DNA of 64,000 nt from CAVTPD01 sp963736575 (GTDB lineage Bacteria > Bacteroidota > Bacteroidia > Cytophagales > JAAEPT01). How positions within the stretch are numbered: position 1 is the stretch's first letter; each line of letters opens with the position of its first letter. The DNA lies in NCBI GenBank assembly GCA_963736575.1, contig CAVTPD010000001.1, positions 372,001-436,000 of the forward strand. Reading direction: 5' to 3'. The notes under the pieces are model-generated. The model worked only from the letters and a program-made list of their open reading frames with translations, did no database searches and was not told the origin of the DNA. This document shows, piece after piece, positions 56,518 through 64,000 of this stretch. The position numbers were made by a program, and so were the translations under genes.

Positions 56518-57488
56518 ACAACATAAGCCAGTAACAAATTAGCCTCTTTATTTAATAATTCTATTTCAGTTTTTAAGATAGATGCAGGTAAAAGTACTGT
56601 TTCGTAAGTGTTTAATGTAGTATCAAATGTATTGGTTTTTAAAACTACAGGGCTGCCTATGTTAATTAGAATTTTAAAGGAATCGCCATTATTTATAAGG
56701 TTGAAATTTTGAGTTAAGTCTAACTTACTAACTCGGAAGTATTGATTCCATACAATTTCACACTCTGTGTTTTCTAGTTTAGAATATTCTGTTTTAGGGT
56801 TTTCTAACTTTGTTAAGTCCAGCGCATCTAAAGAATCCGTAATGTGTAATTCTCTTTTGTTACCCGCTTTATCTTTTCTATCGAAATCATAAATTCTATA
56901 AGTAACATCTGAAGATTGTTGGATTTCAGCTAAAAGGATGCCTGCCCCAATTGTATGTATTCTACCAGCAGGTACATTAATGACATCGTCTTTTACTACC
57001 GAAACTTCGTTCGTTAGTGACAGAATAGTATTGTCTTCAATACTTTTACTTACTTCTTCTTTGCTAACATTTTTCTTGAAACCGGTAATTACACGTGCGT
57101 CTTTTTCAGCTTTAAGGATATACCACATTTCATTTTTACCAAAAGAATTGTGTTTAGCACGAGCTACCTCATCGTTAGGATGAACTTGTACAGAAAGGTC
57201 TTCTTGTGCATCCAAAAATTTAATAAGCAAAGGGAAATCCGTTCCGTACTTTTGATAACAAACTTTACCTACAAGCTCTGCTTTATGTTTTTCAATAGCA
57301 TCTTTAAAAGCGGTACCAGAAAGATCACCGTTTATTATAGTAGATACATCGCCCTTAACATTGGAGATTTCCCAACTTTCTCCGCAAGATTCTGGAGTAT
57401 TTTCTTTTTTACAAAAATCACTTAAAAGTGATCCGCCCCAAATCTTTTCTTTAAAGATTGGAGCGAATTTTAGGGGGTATAAATTCAT
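56514..57488 (-). CDS. manA: Mannose-6-phosphate isomerase, class I
   Basis: A 324-residue cupin enzyme that interconverts mannose-6-P and fructose-6-P. Zinc ligands lie in LSVQVHPND near residue 94, the following glutamate in KNEMWYIL, and AGRIHTIGAG near 171. The length suits the short bacterial class. It begins 8 bases downstream of pgi. Its stop overlaps the end of the SpoIIE-like gene by 4 bases. Confidence 0.94.
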   Translation of the reverse strand: MNLYPLKFAPIFKEKIWGGSLLSDFCKKENTPESCGESWEISNVKGDVSTIINGDLSGTAFKDAIEKHKAELVGKVCYQKYGTDFPLLIKFLDAQEDLSVQVHPNDEVARAKHNSFGKNEMWYILKAEKDARVITGFKKNVSKEEVSKSIEDNTILSLTNEVSVVKDDVINVPAGRIHTIGAGILLAEIQQSSDVTYRIYDFDRKDKAGNKRELHITDSLDALDLTKLENPKTEYSKLENTECEIVWNQYFRVSKLDLTQNFNLINNGDSFKILINIGSPVVLKTNTFDTTLNTYETVLLPASILKTEIELLNKEANLLLAYVV

Positions 57489-57495
57489 ATTGAAC

Positions 57496-59145
57496 TTAAG
57501 CTTTTCTATAAGCTTTGTAAGTATTAATTAAACCGTTTGTAGAAGAATCATGGCCTGTTATTGTTTCTTCATTTTCTAATTCAGGAAGAATTTTTTTGGC
57601 CAACTGTTTCCCTAATTCAACACCCCATTGGTCAAAACTGAAGATGTTCCATATTACCCCTTGAGCAAAAATCTTATGCTCGTACATAGATAATAAAGCA
57701 CCCAGTGTAAACGGAGTAAGTTTTTTGAACAAGAAAGAGTTAGTAGGTTTATTTCCTTCAAATACTTTGAAAGCTTTTAACTTATTAATCTCTTCTTCAG
57801 ATTTTCCTTTGAATTCTGCAACAACTTCTTCTTCTGTTTTACCATTCATTAATGCTTCCGTCTGTGCAAAATAGTTAGAAAGAAGTTTTGGATGATGGTC
57901 ACCAACCGGATTTTGACTAATTGCAGGTGCTAAGAAATCACATGGTATTAATTTACTTCCTTGGTGAATTAATTGATAGAAAGCATGCTGTCCATTTGTG
58001 CCTGGTTCACCCCAAATAATTGGGCCAGTTTGGTATGTAACTAATTTACCAGAACGGTCTACCGTTTTACCGTTACTTTCCATATCTCCTTGTTGGAAAT
58101 AGGCCGCGAAACGGTGCATGTATTGGTCGTAAGGTAATATTGCCTGAGATTCGGCACCAAAGAAATTGTTGTACCAAACGCCTAATAAAGCAAGGATTGT
58201 AGGTACGTTTTCTTCAAAATCAGCTGTTTTGAAATGGTTATCCATGGCATGAGCACCTTCCAATAATTTCTCAAAATTATCGAAGCCAATTGTACATGAA
58301 ATAGAAAGACCAATTGCCGACCATAGTGAATATCTTCCACCTACCCAATCCCAGAAAGCAAACATGTTAGCTGTATCTATACCAAATTCTTGAACAGATT
58401 CTTTATTGGTAGATAATGCCACAAAGTGCTTCTTAATATGCTCTTTGTCTTTTGCAGCGGCTAAAAACCAATCTCTTGCCGAATGGGCATTGGTCATGGT
58501 TTCTTGGGTAGTAAACGTTTTAGAAGCCACCATAAAAAGGGTAGTTTCCGGGTCTACTTTTTTTAACGTTTCTGCTATGTGTGTACCATCTACGTTAGAA
58601 ACGAAGAAGGTTTCAATGTTTTCTTTTTGGTAAGGCTTTAACGCTTCAGTAACCATAACAGGTCCTAAATCTGAACCACCAATACCAATGTTAACAATAG
58701 ATGTAATTGGCTTACCCGTATACCCTTTCCATTGCCCAGAAGTTACTTTGTTAGAGAACTCCTTCATTTGATCCAAAACGGCATTGATGTCTGGCATTAC
58801 ATCTTTTCCGTCTACTTTAATTACAGAGTTAGAGCGGTTTCTTAAAGCAATATGTAAAACAGATCTCCCCTCTGTTTCATTAATGGCCTCTCCTTTAAAC
58901 ATGCTATTAATGGCTTCTTTTAAGCCACACTCTTCAGCTAACTGAATTAATAGTTTAAAAGTAGTTTCATCAATTCTGTTTTTAGAAAAGTCTACTAATA
59001 TGTCTTCAAAGGTTAAGGAATATTTTTCAAAACGCTTTTCATCTTCAGCAAAAAGAGATTTAAGATGTACGTTTTTTATTTCTTTATAATGTGTTTCTAA
59101 GGCTTTCCAAGCTGAAGTTTCAGTTGGGTTTATTTTTTGTAACAT
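57496..59145 (-). CDS. pgi: Glucose-6-phosphate isomerase
   Basis: Phosphoglucose isomerase of 549 aa, in glycolysis and gluconeogenesis. The family signatures are GIGGSDLGPVM near residue 154, the active-site segment GEPGTNGQHAFYQLIHQGS with the catalytic glutamate and histidine near 375, and FDQWGVELGKQLA near 500. I use ATG 59145 rather than an in-frame TTG four codons upstream. It is followed by manA, a natural pair for hexose-phosphate entry into sugar nucleotides. Confidence 0.95.
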   Translation of the reverse strand: MLQKINPTETSAWKALETHYKEIKNVHLKSLFAEDEKRFEKYSLTFEDILVDFSKNRIDETTFKLLIQLAEECGLKEAINSMFKGEAINETEGRSVLHIALRNRSNSVIKVDGKDVMPDINAVLDQMKEFSNKVTSGQWKGYTGKPITSIVNIGIGGSDLGPVMVTEALKPYQKENIETFFVSNVDGTHIAETLKKVDPETTLFMVASKTFTTQETMTNAHSARDWFLAAAKDKEHIKKHFVALSTNKESVQEFGIDTANMFAFWDWVGGRYSLWSAIGLSISCTIGFDNFEKLLEGAHAMDNHFKTADFEENVPTILALLGVWYNNFFGAESQAILPYDQYMHRFAAYFQQGDMESNGKTVDRSGKLVTYQTGPIIWGEPGTNGQHAFYQLIHQGSKLIPCDFLAPAISQNPVGDHHPKLLSNYFAQTEALMNGKTEEEVVAEFKGKSEEEINKLKAFKVFEGNKPTNSFLFKKLTPFTLGALLSMYEHKIFAQGVIWNIFSFDQWGVELGKQLAKKILPELENEETITGHDSSTNGLINTYKAYRKA

Positions 59146-59324
59146 AATTAATTCCAAATTTGGGGCTGAAAATACAACTTTTAAGCTTTTTAAAGAAGCT
59201 GAAAACTTCTTAAATACAGTCGTTTTGACTTTTTTTAAGAAAAATTGCCATCTTCTTATGGGGCTAATTGTTTAAATGTTTTTATATATACTGTAATTTA
59301 TATCTATAAAGGTTCAATACTACA

Positions 59325-59660
59325 ATGAAAACTAAGGATATAGGAGATTTTTATGAAGAAAAAGCAGAAGCTTTTTTAGTAAAGAAAGGTTTTTTGATTT
59401 TAGAAAAAAATTATCGTTTCAGAAGAAATGAAATTGACCTTATAACAAAGGACAATGATGTACTTGTTTTTGTTGAAGTGAAGTTTAGGAAAAACAATTT
59501 TTTTGGTAACCCGGAAGATTTTGTAGACCATAAAAAGCTAGAACGTTTACAAGAAGCAGCTGAAAATTATATGTTAGAGCAAAATTGGTTAGGTAAAATA
59601 CGTTTTGATGTTGTAGCTATAAGTAAAAAAGGAGTAGAGCATTTTACGGATATCTCTTAA
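59325..59660 (+). CDS. YraN/UPF0102 family endonuclease-like protein
   Basis: A 111-residue protein with the restriction-endonuclease-like fold of the YraN family. The motif NEIDLITKDNDVLVFVEVKFR (shown in two parts: NEIDLI and FVEVKFR) carries the D...ExK catalytic residues, near positions 36-55. The role is not established, although a Holliday-junction or repair function has been proposed for relatives. It stands alone, convergent with the regulator-phosphatase gene. Confidence 0.85.
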   Translation: MKTKDIGDFYEEKAEAFLVKKGFLILEKNYRFRRNEIDLITKDNDVLVFVEVKFRKNNFFGNPEDFVDHKKLERLQEAAENYMLEQNWLGKIRFDVVAISKKGVEHFTDIS

Positions 59661-60910
59661 AACGAAATACCCATAACCATAACATCATCAATTTGTAAAC
59701 TACCGCCTTTCCATTCTTCAAAAGAATTTTCAAGAAGTTGGTGTTGTTCATCCATGTTTTTGTTAGGAAAAGTGGCCAAGAGTTCTTTTAATCTTTGTGG
59801 TGAGAATTTCTTATTGTCGGGTCCTCCAAATTGATCTTGGTAACCGTCTGAACTCAAATATATGTGCGAAATGTTATCTAATTCTAATTGATGGGTTTCC
59901 CATTTTTTGGTTACATCGGTTAATCCTCCTACAGAAAATCTACCGCCTTTGAGTATTTCAAGTTTCCCGTTTTTAATATAAAATAGTGGGTTTTTAGCAC
60001 CTGAAAATTCCAACCTGTTTTCTCCTAAAACAATTTTACAAAGAGCTATGTCCATTCCGTCTTCTAGACCAGATTCTTTTTGTTTTAATATTTTATGGAG
60101 TCCAAAATTTAATTTTTTTAGGATTTCTCCGGTATTGGTTTCGTTTTGTACTAAGATGATTTCATTTAATAAATTATTACCAATTATACTCATCATAGCA
60201 CCGGGTACGCCATGTCCTGTGCAATCTACGGCAGCCAGAAAGATGGTTCCTTCTTGTTGCATGTACCAAAAGAAATCCCCACTAAGAATGCCCAAGGGTT
60301 TAAAGAAAATAAAACCGTCGGCAAAATTCTTAACAATCTTTTTAAAGTCGGGTAGTATTGAGTCTTGTATGTTTTTGGCGTATCTTATGCTGGATAAAAG
60401 CTCTTCGTTTTTATGGTTTAAAGCTTTAGTTCGTTCGTTTACCTTTTCTTCTAGATGTTTATTTAGTTCTAAAAGTTGCAGGCGTTGTTCTTTGATTTTT
60501 TCGGTTCGTTGCGAAAGCTTAATAGCTTCTTTCACAGAGAGCCCTAAATCTATGATTTCCCATGGTTTTTCTACATACCTAAAAAGTTGGGCTTTGTTGA
60601 TTACTTTCACAATGTCTTCTTTTTCAGCCTGGCCGGTTAAAAGAATTTTCATCATATCTGGGTATTTGTTATGAACAATGGCAAGCAATTCATCACCCCG
60701 CATATTGGGCATTATCTGGTCCGAAATAATTACTTGGGGTACCTGCCCGTATTCTTCTATAAATTCCTCAATTACTTCAAGTGCTTCACTACCACTTTCG
60801 GCACCTTCTACAATTATTTCATGATTAAAATAATTTCTAAGTTGGTTAAGTAATGAATTTAGCACGATGACTTCATCGTCTACGCAAAGCACTAAAGGTT
60901 TAGTATTCAT
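59657..60910 (-). CDS. Response regulator with SpoIIE/PP2C phosphatase output
   Basis: A 417-residue protein with a receiver domain (about 1-120): acidic pair D11/D12, phosphorylation site D64 in IISDQIMP, threonine in LTGQA, and lysine in EKPW near 115. A coiled coil (about 138-180) leads to a PP2C-type serine phosphatase domain. The metal motifs are intact: SGDFFW (D212), VDCTGHGVPGAMMS (D229), SSDGYQDQFG and IDDVMVMG. The phosphatase would act on phosphoserine or threonine of a partner such as an anti-sigma-factor antagonist. It follows the histidine kinase by 4 bases. Confidence 0.92.
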   Translation of the reverse strand: MNTKPLVLCVDDEVIVLNSLLNQLRNYFNHEIIVEGAESGSEALEVIEEFIEEYGQVPQVIISDQIMPNMRGDELLAIVHNKYPDMMKILLTGQAEKEDIVKVINKAQLFRYVEKPWEIIDLGLSVKEAIKLSQRTEKIKEQRLQLLELNKHLEEKVNERTKALNHKNEELLSSIRYAKNIQDSILPDFKKIVKNFADGFIFFKPLGILSGDFFWYMQQEGTIFLAAVDCTGHGVPGAMMSIIGNNLLNEIILVQNETNTGEILKKLNFGLHKILKQKESGLEDGMDIALCKIVLGENRLEFSGAKNPLFYIKNGKLEILKGGRFSVGGLTDVTKKWETHQLELDNISHIYLSSDGYQDQFGGPDNKKFSPQRLKELLATFPNKNMDEQHQLLENSFEEWKGGSLQIDDVMVMGISF

Positions 60911-60914
60911 GTTT

Positions 60915-63119
60915 TTAAGTTAGTTGTAGTTCTGTAGAAAGCCGTACGTAAAAAGTTGTTCCTTTTCCTTCTTCAGATTCAAAATAGATTTCGGCTTCGT
61001 GCCTATCAATAATTTTCTTTACAATATCTAAACCAAGACCACTTCCTTCACCAGCCGATTTTGTAGAAAAGAACGGTTTAAAAACTTTATCCTGAATTTC
61101 ATCTGGGATACCTTTTCCGTAATCTCTAAAGTATACTAAATAGGAAGCATTTTCAACTTCAATACCAATATCTAGTCTGCCATTGTAGTCCATGGCTTGT
61201 AAACCATTGTGTATAATATTGGTCCAGATTTGACTTAATTCATCTGGATAAGCCATTATAAAAGTGTCCTGTTTAGGGAAATTAAGGTTAAGCTCTATGT
61301 ATTTTAGATGGTTATGGTAAATGGTAAGTACCATTTCTAAATTTTCTTTTAGATCGGTTTTAACCATGTTTTCCGACTGATCTTGACTAGAGTATTTTTT
61401 TAATGCGAATAAAACTTTAGAAGCTTTTTTAACCGCTAGTTTAATGTTGTTACTATTAAATTTTAACTGAAGAAACCAATGTGCATATTCTAATAGAAAT
61501 AAAGCATGTTCACTTGTTAAAATTGGATTTAAAGTTTCCCAGTTTTTATAGCGGTGCATCTCAGCCAAATAAAAGGCTATTTCTTCATGATTTTCTATGT
61601 TGTTTTCTTCTAATTCTAAACGAAGTTTACGTTTAATCTTACGCATTTCTTTTGTAGAAACCGTTTCTTCAATGGGTTGGTAAGTAGAGACTAAGTCGGT
61701 AAATGTTTTGGTTGTTTTTTCATCTAAAACAGCTAAAACTTGTGGTACGTTTGAAGCTGCTTTTATATAAAAATCATTTATATTATCAACCGAAGCATTG
61801 ATAGCACCAAGCGGGGTGTTTATTTCATGTGCAATACCTGCTGTTACAAGACCAAGTGATGCCATTTTTTCCGAATGTACTAACATGGTTTGGGCTTCTT
61901 TTAAGTCTTTTAAGGCGCTTTCTAAATCTTCTTTTTGCTCTTCAATTTTAATATTTCTACTATTTAGTTCATCTCGTTGAGATCTAAGTTCCTCTGTCTG
62001 GTCGTGTATTTGAATGTTTTGAACTTCTAATGTTTGATACGCTCTGTTTTTAGAACGATATGCTCCAAAGGTTAATGCCACAAGAATTACAACAATTACA
62101 ATAAAAATACCCGAGAGAATAATTAGATTTTTCTGTTTTTGAATAGTGCTAAAACTTTGGTCTAATGCTACGGATTGCTTGTTTAGATCTTCTTGCTGTT
62201 GCTCTATATAATTAAGCTGCTCATTAATCTTTTGGTCATACAGCTTAATTTTATCTTGTTTTTGAAACAACTCGTCATTCTTTCGGCGCAATTCTTTTTG
62301 TTTCTTTTTATATTCAGAATTTTTGTTGGCTAAATCCTGTTTGGTCTTTGCTATGTCTTTTTTTATAAGCTCTAAATGTTCCTTTTGTTTATCTATTGAG
62401 GTGCTTTGTGAATTGATTTTCTGTGTACGTTGTCTAATTAAATCTTGTTGTTCAACTAATTTTTTTTCCTTAAGCTTAATGTCACTAATAAGTTCGTTAA
62501 TAACCGTATTCATCTCACCCACTTTTTCTCTTTCTTTTTCAAGAGAATCCAGTGCTGTTTCCATTTGGGTACGTGCTTCTTTATAGATAGAAGCGATATC
62601 AATTTGGGTTCCGCCATAAAACATTAACTGGGGTTTAATGTTTAGGTTTTGTATAATAATGTTAGAGTTGTTGATTTCAAATTTTATTCGGTTGTCTTCC
62701 GACTGGTAGAAGTTAATCATAACCAGTTTTTTGTTTTCGTATTCTTCAGACACTAATAAAATAGGTAAGTCACCAAAATCCTTAATGGCATTTTTTATAA
62801 GGCTATTAAACTCTTTGTCAACATACAGCATTTGAATCTTTCTGTATTCTACCTGATTAAGTTGCTGATAGTTTATAATACTAATTTTCTTTCTTTTTAC
62901 TTCTTGCTGTTTAGAGAGTTGTTTTAGGTATTCTAATTTTTCTGGATTATTACCTAAATAACCTATAGTAAAAGTTGTTAAGTTGTCTTCGTGAGGCCAT
63001 AGGGTATTTTCCCCAAAATGGTACAGAAGAGCAACTTCCATTTTAGATACTTGTGGAGTTTGTGCCTTAGCAATAAAAGCAAACAGAGAAATTAATAGGT
63101 AGAAAAAAAACTGCTTCAT
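60915..63119 (-). CDS. Sensor histidine kinase with N-terminal YfiR-like periplasmic domain
   Basis: A 734-residue membrane kinase. A signal peptide (1-19) is followed by a YfiR/DUF4154-like domain (about 22-180, opening KMEVALLYHFGENTLWP). A long coiled coil (about 185-330), one membrane helix (332-353) and another coiled coil (360-410) lead to the DHp and ATPase domains. The phosphoacceptor is H431 in IAHEINTPLG; the G1 box is RDYGKGIPDEI and the G2 box GSGLGLDIV. It would phosphorylate the next gene product, the regulator-phosphatase. The ligand is unknown; YfiR of Pseudomonas senses envelope redox/stress. Confidence 0.88.
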   Translation of the reverse strand: MKQFFFYLLISLFAFIAKAQTPQVSKMEVALLYHFGENTLWPHEDNLTTFTIGYLGNNPEKLEYLKQLSKQQEVKRKKISIINYQQLNQVEYRKIQMLYVDKEFNSLIKNAIKDFGDLPILLVSEEYENKKLVMINFYQSEDNRIKFEINNSNIIIQNLNIKPQLMFYGGTQIDIASIYKEARTQMETALDSLEKEREKVGEMNTVINELISDIKLKEKKLVEQQDLIRQRTQKINSQSTSIDKQKEHLELIKKDIAKTKQDLANKNSEYKKKQKELRRKNDELFQKQDKIKLYDQKINEQLNYIEQQQEDLNKQSVALDQSFSTIQKQKNLIILSGIFIVIVVILVALTFGAYRSKNRAYQTLEVQNIQIHDQTEELRSQRDELNSRNIKIEEQKEDLESALKDLKEAQTMLVHSEKMASLGLVTAGIAHEINTPLGAINASVDNINDFYIKAASNVPQVLAVLDEKTTKTFTDLVSTYQPIEETVSTKEMRKIKRKLRLELEENNIENHEEIAFYLAEMHRYKNWETLNPILTSEHALFLLEYAHWFLQLKFNSNNIKLAVKKASKVLFALKKYSSQDQSENMVKTDLKENLEMVLTIYHNHLKYIELNLNFPKQDTFIMAYPDELSQIWTNIIHNGLQAMDYNGRLDIGIEVENASYLVYFRDYGKGIPDEIQDKVFKPFFSTKSAGEGSGLGLDIVKKIIDRHEAEIYFESEEGKGTTFYVRLSTELQLT

Positions 63120-63183
63120 TAATTCTAAATACTTTGAAGTAGATTACACAAGTATAGCAAATTAATAATTAGTATACTTTAGT

Positions 63184-63191
63184 TATATTTG
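63184..63191 (+). promoter_or_regulatory. -7 promoter element of lysS
   Basis: TATATTTG matches TAnnTTTG, 23 bases before the lysS ATG at 63215. Confidence 0.5.
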
Positions 63192-63214
63192 CAACTTGCA
63201 AATTTCGACCCAAT

Positions 63215-64000
63215 ATGTTTTTGAGCGAGCAGGAAATTAGAAGAAGAGAAGAAAGAAAAGAGTTAAAGAGCCTTGGGATAGATCCTTATCCTTCGGATTT
63301 CTTTGAAATCAACACCAACACGCAGGATATCAAAAAATATTTTGATAAACGTCCCTATGATTACGAAAGCATTTCTATAGCTGGTAGATTAATGAGTCGT
63401 AGAGTTCAGGGTTCAGCTTCTTTTGCTGAAATTCAGGACTCATACGGAAGAATTCAGATTTACATAAGAAGAGATGAAATCTGCCCAGAGGAAGATAAAA
63501 TGCTTTATAATACGGTTTTTAAAAAACTGTTAGATATAGGTGATATTATAGGTCTTAAAGGACATGTGTTTGTAACCAATGTTGGTGAAATCACCATTCA
63601 TGTAACTTCTTTAAAGGTTTTAACCAAATCTTTAAAACCCTTACCATTACCAAAAACGGATAAAGATGGCGTTGTTCATGATGAATTTACAGATCCTGAA
63701 TTACGTTATAGACAGCGTTATGTAGATTTAATTGTAAATCCAGGTGTAAAGAAAGCCTTCCAAAAACGTACTAAAATGGTGAAAACCATGCGTGATTATT
63801 TAGATAATCGCGGATTTATGGAAGTAGAAACGCCAATCTTACAGCCTATTTATGGTGGTGCTTCGGCAAGACCATTTAAAACGCATCACAATGCTTTAGA
63901 TATTCCTCTTTATTTAAGAATTGCGAACGAATTATACCTGAAAAGATTAATCGTTGGTGGTTTTGATAGAGTGTATGAATTTGCCAAAGATTTCAGAAAT
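63215..64000 (+). CDS. lysS: Lysyl-tRNA synthetase, class II, 5' part
   Basis: Only the first 262 codons lie in the window; the gene runs off the right end. It encodes the class II lysyl-tRNA synthetase. The N-terminal OB-fold anticodon-binding domain (about 55-150) has IAGRLMSRRVQGSASFAEIQ without the rest, and the class II core shows DPELRYRQRYVDLI near 165, MEVETPILQPIYGGASARPF near 203 and the motif 2 start GGFDRVYEFAKDFRN at the end. All fits a functional enzyme that charges tRNA-Lys. It diverges from the kinase gene. Confidence 0.94.
   Translation, partial: MFLSEQEIRRREERKELKSLGIDPYPSDFFEINTNTQDIKKYFDKRPYDYESISIAGRLMSRRVQGSASFAEIQDSYGRIQIYIRRDEICPEEDKMLYNTVFKKLLDIGDIIGLKGHVFVTNVGEITIHVTSLKVLTKSLKPLPLPKTDKDGVVHDEFTDPELRYRQRYVDLIVNPGVKKAFQKRTKMVKTMRDYLDNRGFMEVETPILQPIYGGASARPFKTHHNALDIPLYLRIANELYLKRLIVGGFDRVYEFAKDFRN

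Noticed and set aside
1..64000. CRISPR array, prophage, integrase or restriction system
   Set aside because: I saw no regularly spaced direct repeats, cas genes, phage structural genes, tyrosine integrase or methylase. The single mobile element is the IS.

Overview
The window looks like chromosomal DNA from a member of Bacteroidetes, most likely order Flavobacteriales. The sequence is AT-rich. Several genes have the Bacteroidetes -7 promoter element TAnnTTTG upstream, and few starts show a good Shine-Dalgarno sequence. There are Bacteroidetes-type families (DUF4293, DUF3822, PD40-repeat proteins, YfhO-like proteins, CheY-like single-domain regulators). No 16S rRNA gene is present, so family or genus cannot be given.

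Layout. 0-6.3 kb: MsbA-like ABC exporter and truA (-), DUF4293 protein (+), ilvE (-), and a secreted PD40 protein with a lipoprotein (+). 6.5-12.6 kb: a respiratory operon (+) for a caa3-type cytochrome oxidase (coxB-cyt c fusion, coxA, coxC, ctaG), then a Rieske protein, cytochrome b and cytochrome c. 12.7-22.3 kb: an Anabaena-sensory-rhodopsin-transducer-like gene, a fused FAD/Fe-S D-lactate or glycolate dehydrogenase, an enolase-superfamily enzyme, a TPP-dependent pyruvate-oxidase-like enzyme (all -), a complete 1000-bp IS1595-family element, and a GH15 glucoamylase/trehalase-like gene (+). 22.5-32.2 kb: tRNA-Lys, an SH3/TPR protein, argH, DUF3822-coaD, an ALDH7-type dehydrogenase, a response regulator and topA. 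32.3-38.7 kb: sixA, a glycosyltransferase/sulfotransferase/glycosyltransferase cluster, YfhO and a ROK kinase. 38.8-46.4 kb: bioF-bioD-bioA, a secreted protein, a purine nucleoside phosphorylase, an HTTM protein, rplU-rpmA. 46.7-54.9 kb (-): exonuclease, fused peptide ABC ATPase, RNase R, polyprenyl synthase and rhomboid, and separately lipB, a small protein and an SDR. 55-64 kb: a degenerate SpoIIE-like phosphatase, pgi-manA, yraN, a YfiR-domain histidine kinase with a regulator-phosphatase partner, and the 5' part of lysS.

The most striking feature is a cluster of broken reading frames between about 9.4 and 21.1 kb. coxC, a small oxidase-operon subunit, the Rieske gene, cytochrome b, the rhodopsin-transducer gene, the lactate dehydrogenase, the TPP enzyme and the GH15 gene each carry a frameshift or an in-frame stop. 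In the remaining roughly 52 kb I found only two such lesions (RNase R and the HTTM gene). Either this accessory respiratory/carbon region is decaying, or it is a patch of poor sequence quality; the sequence alone cannot decide. Reading through the lesions suggests that cytochrome b was originally fused to the following cytochrome c domain.

I see no CRISPR array, prophage, toxin-antitoxin pair or recognised defence island. The best candidates for new biology are the YfiR-domain kinase paired with a regulator-SpoIIE phosphatase and a nearby pseudophosphatase, the cytochrome b-c fusion, and the rhodopsin-transducer homologue without a rhodopsin.
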